NCBI GenBank assembly: GCA_014379485.1 | Contig: JACMLS010000110.1 | Location: forward strand, 1-6,995 | Origin: Bacteroidia bacterium | GTDB lineage: Bacteria > Bacteroidota > Bacteroidia > B-17B0 > Aurantibacillaceae | Length of the DNA: 6,995 nucleotides | Direction of reading: 5' to 3' | Shown: positions 5,443 to 6,995 of the stretch, in pieces | Position numbering within the stretch: the first letter of the stretch is position 1 | How the letters are laid out: the number at the start of each line of letters is the position of its first letter | Notes under the pieces: generated by a model | What the model was told of the DNA's origin: nothing | Databases searched by the model: none | Seen by the model: the letters and a program-made list of their open reading frames with translations, nothing else | Program-made: the position numbers and the translations under genes

Positions 5443-6995
5443 ATGAAAAGTAAAAAAGTAATAGGCGTTATTTTTATTCTGTTTTTATTTGTGGTCTCTT
5501 TAATGCGCGCACAAGTAACAAACCCTTCAGTTCCTTGTATGTGCGACCCTCTGGCGCCACCTGCAAGCGGAGAAAGTGTGGTGACTGTAAACAATCTTAC
5601 GCAATTGCAGAACGAGATCATTAGCGCAACGGGACCAAAAACAATTTATATTGCAAGCGGGGTTTATGATGGAACGCTCGCTCCTTACGCGAGTTCTGGT
5701 GTTGTGTGCGAGATCATGAAATCTGATATTACTATTCGCTCAGTTACCGGAAATCCGAATGATGTGGTCATTGATTGCGGCGCATTTGATACTTCAAGAA
5801 TTGCAGTTCCTCCTTACGGAGATTATCCGGGTGTGCTTTACGGTTTTGTAATTGCTGATTGGTTGTATGGAGTTTCTGATACGTTAAGGAATATTACTAT
5901 TGCCGATATTACTGTGCGCGATGCGCGCAATCACAACATTTCTATTGAAGGAGATTATCATCCGCAGAATATTAAAATTCATAATGTAGTTTTAATTAAT
6001 GCCGGGCAACAACTTATTAAAGTAAATTCAAATAATCTCAATAATCCAACAGCCGTTTCAAATGGAATTATTGAATGTTCCACTTTAAAATTTGAAACAA
6101 CTACTTGTCTGAGTTTTCACACACAAAACGGCTGGTACACAAACGGAGTTGATATACATGCAGGGCGTGAGTGGATTATCCGTTACAACCGTTTTGAAAA
6201 TATTATTACACATCCTGCCGGAATTGCGCTTCCGGCAGGCGCAGCCATTCTCATCTGGTCTAATTCTGTGAATTGTATTACAGAAGGAAACGAAATAATA
6301 AATTGCGACCGCGGAATTGAATATGGAAACTGGGGACACATAGATGCGAGTTTTTTTGATAACAGCGGAGGAATTATTCGCAATAATAGCATACGGGGAA
6401 AAATTGGATGGAAAAACAGTTACGATGCAGATTATAATGGGCCTGCTTTTGAAGGAAGCAAGATCGGAATTTCTTTGTGCAATTCTGTAAACGTAAAAGT
6501 GTTCAACAATTCGGTTTACAATCCAAGTAATTATAACGACGATCGTGTTCGCTCGCTCGATCTGCAAGGATGGAAAGTGCAGGGTTGCGAATTCAGCAAT
6601 AATTTATTGTTGCGCAAACCAAGAATTATTGGCGGAACGATTTCATATAATAATGCATGGTCAAATAATTTCTGGGATGCAACAAGCGCCTGTAATTATT
6701 CTTCCAACCAATTGCTTTCTATGTTCAACAACGCAAATGGAATTGTTCCTGATCTGCATTTAACTTCTGCTGCAAGTTCTGCGATCAATGCAGGAACGAA
6801 TCTTACTGCATGGCCAAATGATTTAGATAACCAAGTTTCAGCTGACGGAATGCGTGATATTGGAGCAGATGAAAGAAACAGCGTTGTAAATTCAACGCCT
6901 TGCGCTGCTACTACAAATACAAATTTCGCAGCATTAAATCCTGCTGCATTTACAACTTTATTTTCTGCGTCTCCTTCTAAAACCGGAACAATTGA
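5443..6995 (+). CDS. Secreted right-handed parallel beta-helix protein; partial, runs off the right edge
   Basis: The ATG at 5443 opens a frame of 517 codons with no stop before the window edge. A signal peptide is clear: MKSKK, a hydrophobic core, then SLMRA with likely cleavage before Q24. Repeated short N/I/V-rich strands, such as NITIADITVRDARNHNISI and NIKIHNVVLINAG (about 150-190), and later IIRYNRFENI (245-254), CITEGNEIINC and GGIIRNNSI, are typical of PbH1 beta-helix coils as found in polysaccharide lyases and adhesins. GVDIHAGREW (235-244) could contribute a carbohydrate site, but no lyase family can be assigned. Near the end, SAINAGTNL...LDNQVSADGMRDIGADE (D472-E477) matches the C-terminal cap pattern common in Bacteroidota beta-helix proteins (choice-of-anchor Q type). 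The Ala/Thr/Ser-rich sequence after it may lead to further domains or a type IX secretion signal; that is inference. The role is probably at the cell surface or on extracellular polysaccharide. Confidence 0.88.
   Translation, partial: MKSKKVIGVIFILFLFVVSLMRAQVTNPSVPCMCDPLAPPASGESVVTVNNLTQLQNEIISATGPKTIYIASGVYDGTLAPYASSGVVCEIMKSDITIRSVTGNPNDVVIDCGAFDTSRIAVPPYGDYPGVLYGFVIADWLYGVSDTLRNITIADITVRDARNHNISIEGDYHPQNIKIHNVVLINAGQQLIKVNSNNLNNPTAVSNGIIECSTLKFETTTCLSFHTQNGWYTNGVDIHAGREWIIRYNRFENIITHPAGIALPAGAAILIWSNSVNCITEGNEIINCDRGIEYGNWGHIDASFFDNSGGIIRNNSIRGKIGWKNSYDADYNGPAFEGSKIGISLCNSVNVKVFNNSVYNPSNYNDDRVRSLDLQGWKVQGCEFSNNLLLRKPRIIGGTISYNNAWSNNFWDATSACNYSSNQLLSMFNNANGIVPDLHLTSAASSAINAGTNLTAWPNDLDNQVSADGMRDIGADERNSVVNSTPCAATTNTNFAALNPAAFTTLFSASPSKTGTI
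6214..6239. repeat. Perfect 10-bp inverted repeat inside the beta-helix gene
   Basis: CCTGCCGGAA (6214-6223) and TTCCGGCAGG (6230-6239) form a perfect stem with a 6-base loop, TTGCGC. It encodes the repeated PAG peptide in HPAGIALPAGAA. It is GC-rich in an AT-rich gene and could form an RNA hairpin, but no T-tract follows, so terminator activity is not supported. Confidence 0.6.

Noticed and set aside
5926..5940. GCGCG-rich inverted words in the beta-helix gene
   Set aside because: They are short, explained by the codons for VRDAR, and have no extended pairing.
6085..6567. 160-residue minus-strand open frame
   Set aside because: It is fully antisense to the beta-helix gene, whose frame carries a signal peptide and repeat motifs; no family features were seen in the antisense product.

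Overview
The window looks like chromosomal DNA of a low-GC member of the Bacteroidota. The evidence is a class I-beta DAHP synthase of the form usually fused to a type II chorismate mutase in that phylum, signal peptides ending in ...AQ, a secreted beta-helix protein ending in a DIGADE motif, gene starts without clear Shine-Dalgarno sequences, and a -33/-7 style promoter candidate. The exact lineage cannot be read from the sequence.

Layout. Positions 1-814 (minus strand) hold the N-terminal 271 codons of the DAHP synthase; its C-terminus lies beyond the left edge. All other genes are on the plus strand. The 815-1190 gap between the divergent genes holds a heptamer repeat (842-869), a 42-residue cysteine-rich small protein (941-1069, GTG start) and a perfect 18-bp palindrome (1102-1119). 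Then follow a secreted protein of unknown function with a carboxypeptidase-regulatory-like domain (1191-2297), a 126-residue unknown protein (2370-2750), a GMC-type FAD oxidoreductase (2805-4433), an extended-SDR / NAD-dependent epimerase-like protein (start reassigned to 4500, end 5351), and a secreted right-handed beta-helix protein (5443 to the right edge, C-terminus missing). The 91-bp gap 5352-5442 is C/T-rich with C6 and T6 runs and shows no convincing hairpin.

How the genes may work together. The 126-aa protein, the oxidoreductase and the SDR protein are closely spaced and point the same way, so they may form a small redox cassette acting on one substrate. The substrate cannot be named. 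The DAHP synthase is ordinary shikimate-pathway housekeeping. The two exported proteins look unrelated to the cassette.

The most interesting material is between the genes. An 18-bp palindrome occurs twice, once inside a 36-bp near-perfect hairpin. A different 27-bp inverted repeat spans the stop codon of the oxidoreductase. Two heptanucleotide tandem arrays are present, one of them inside a coding region. I see no mobile element, CRISPR array, tRNA, rRNA or defence system. Apart from the small protein, the repeats and the uncharacterised cassette, I find no clear sign of a novel system.
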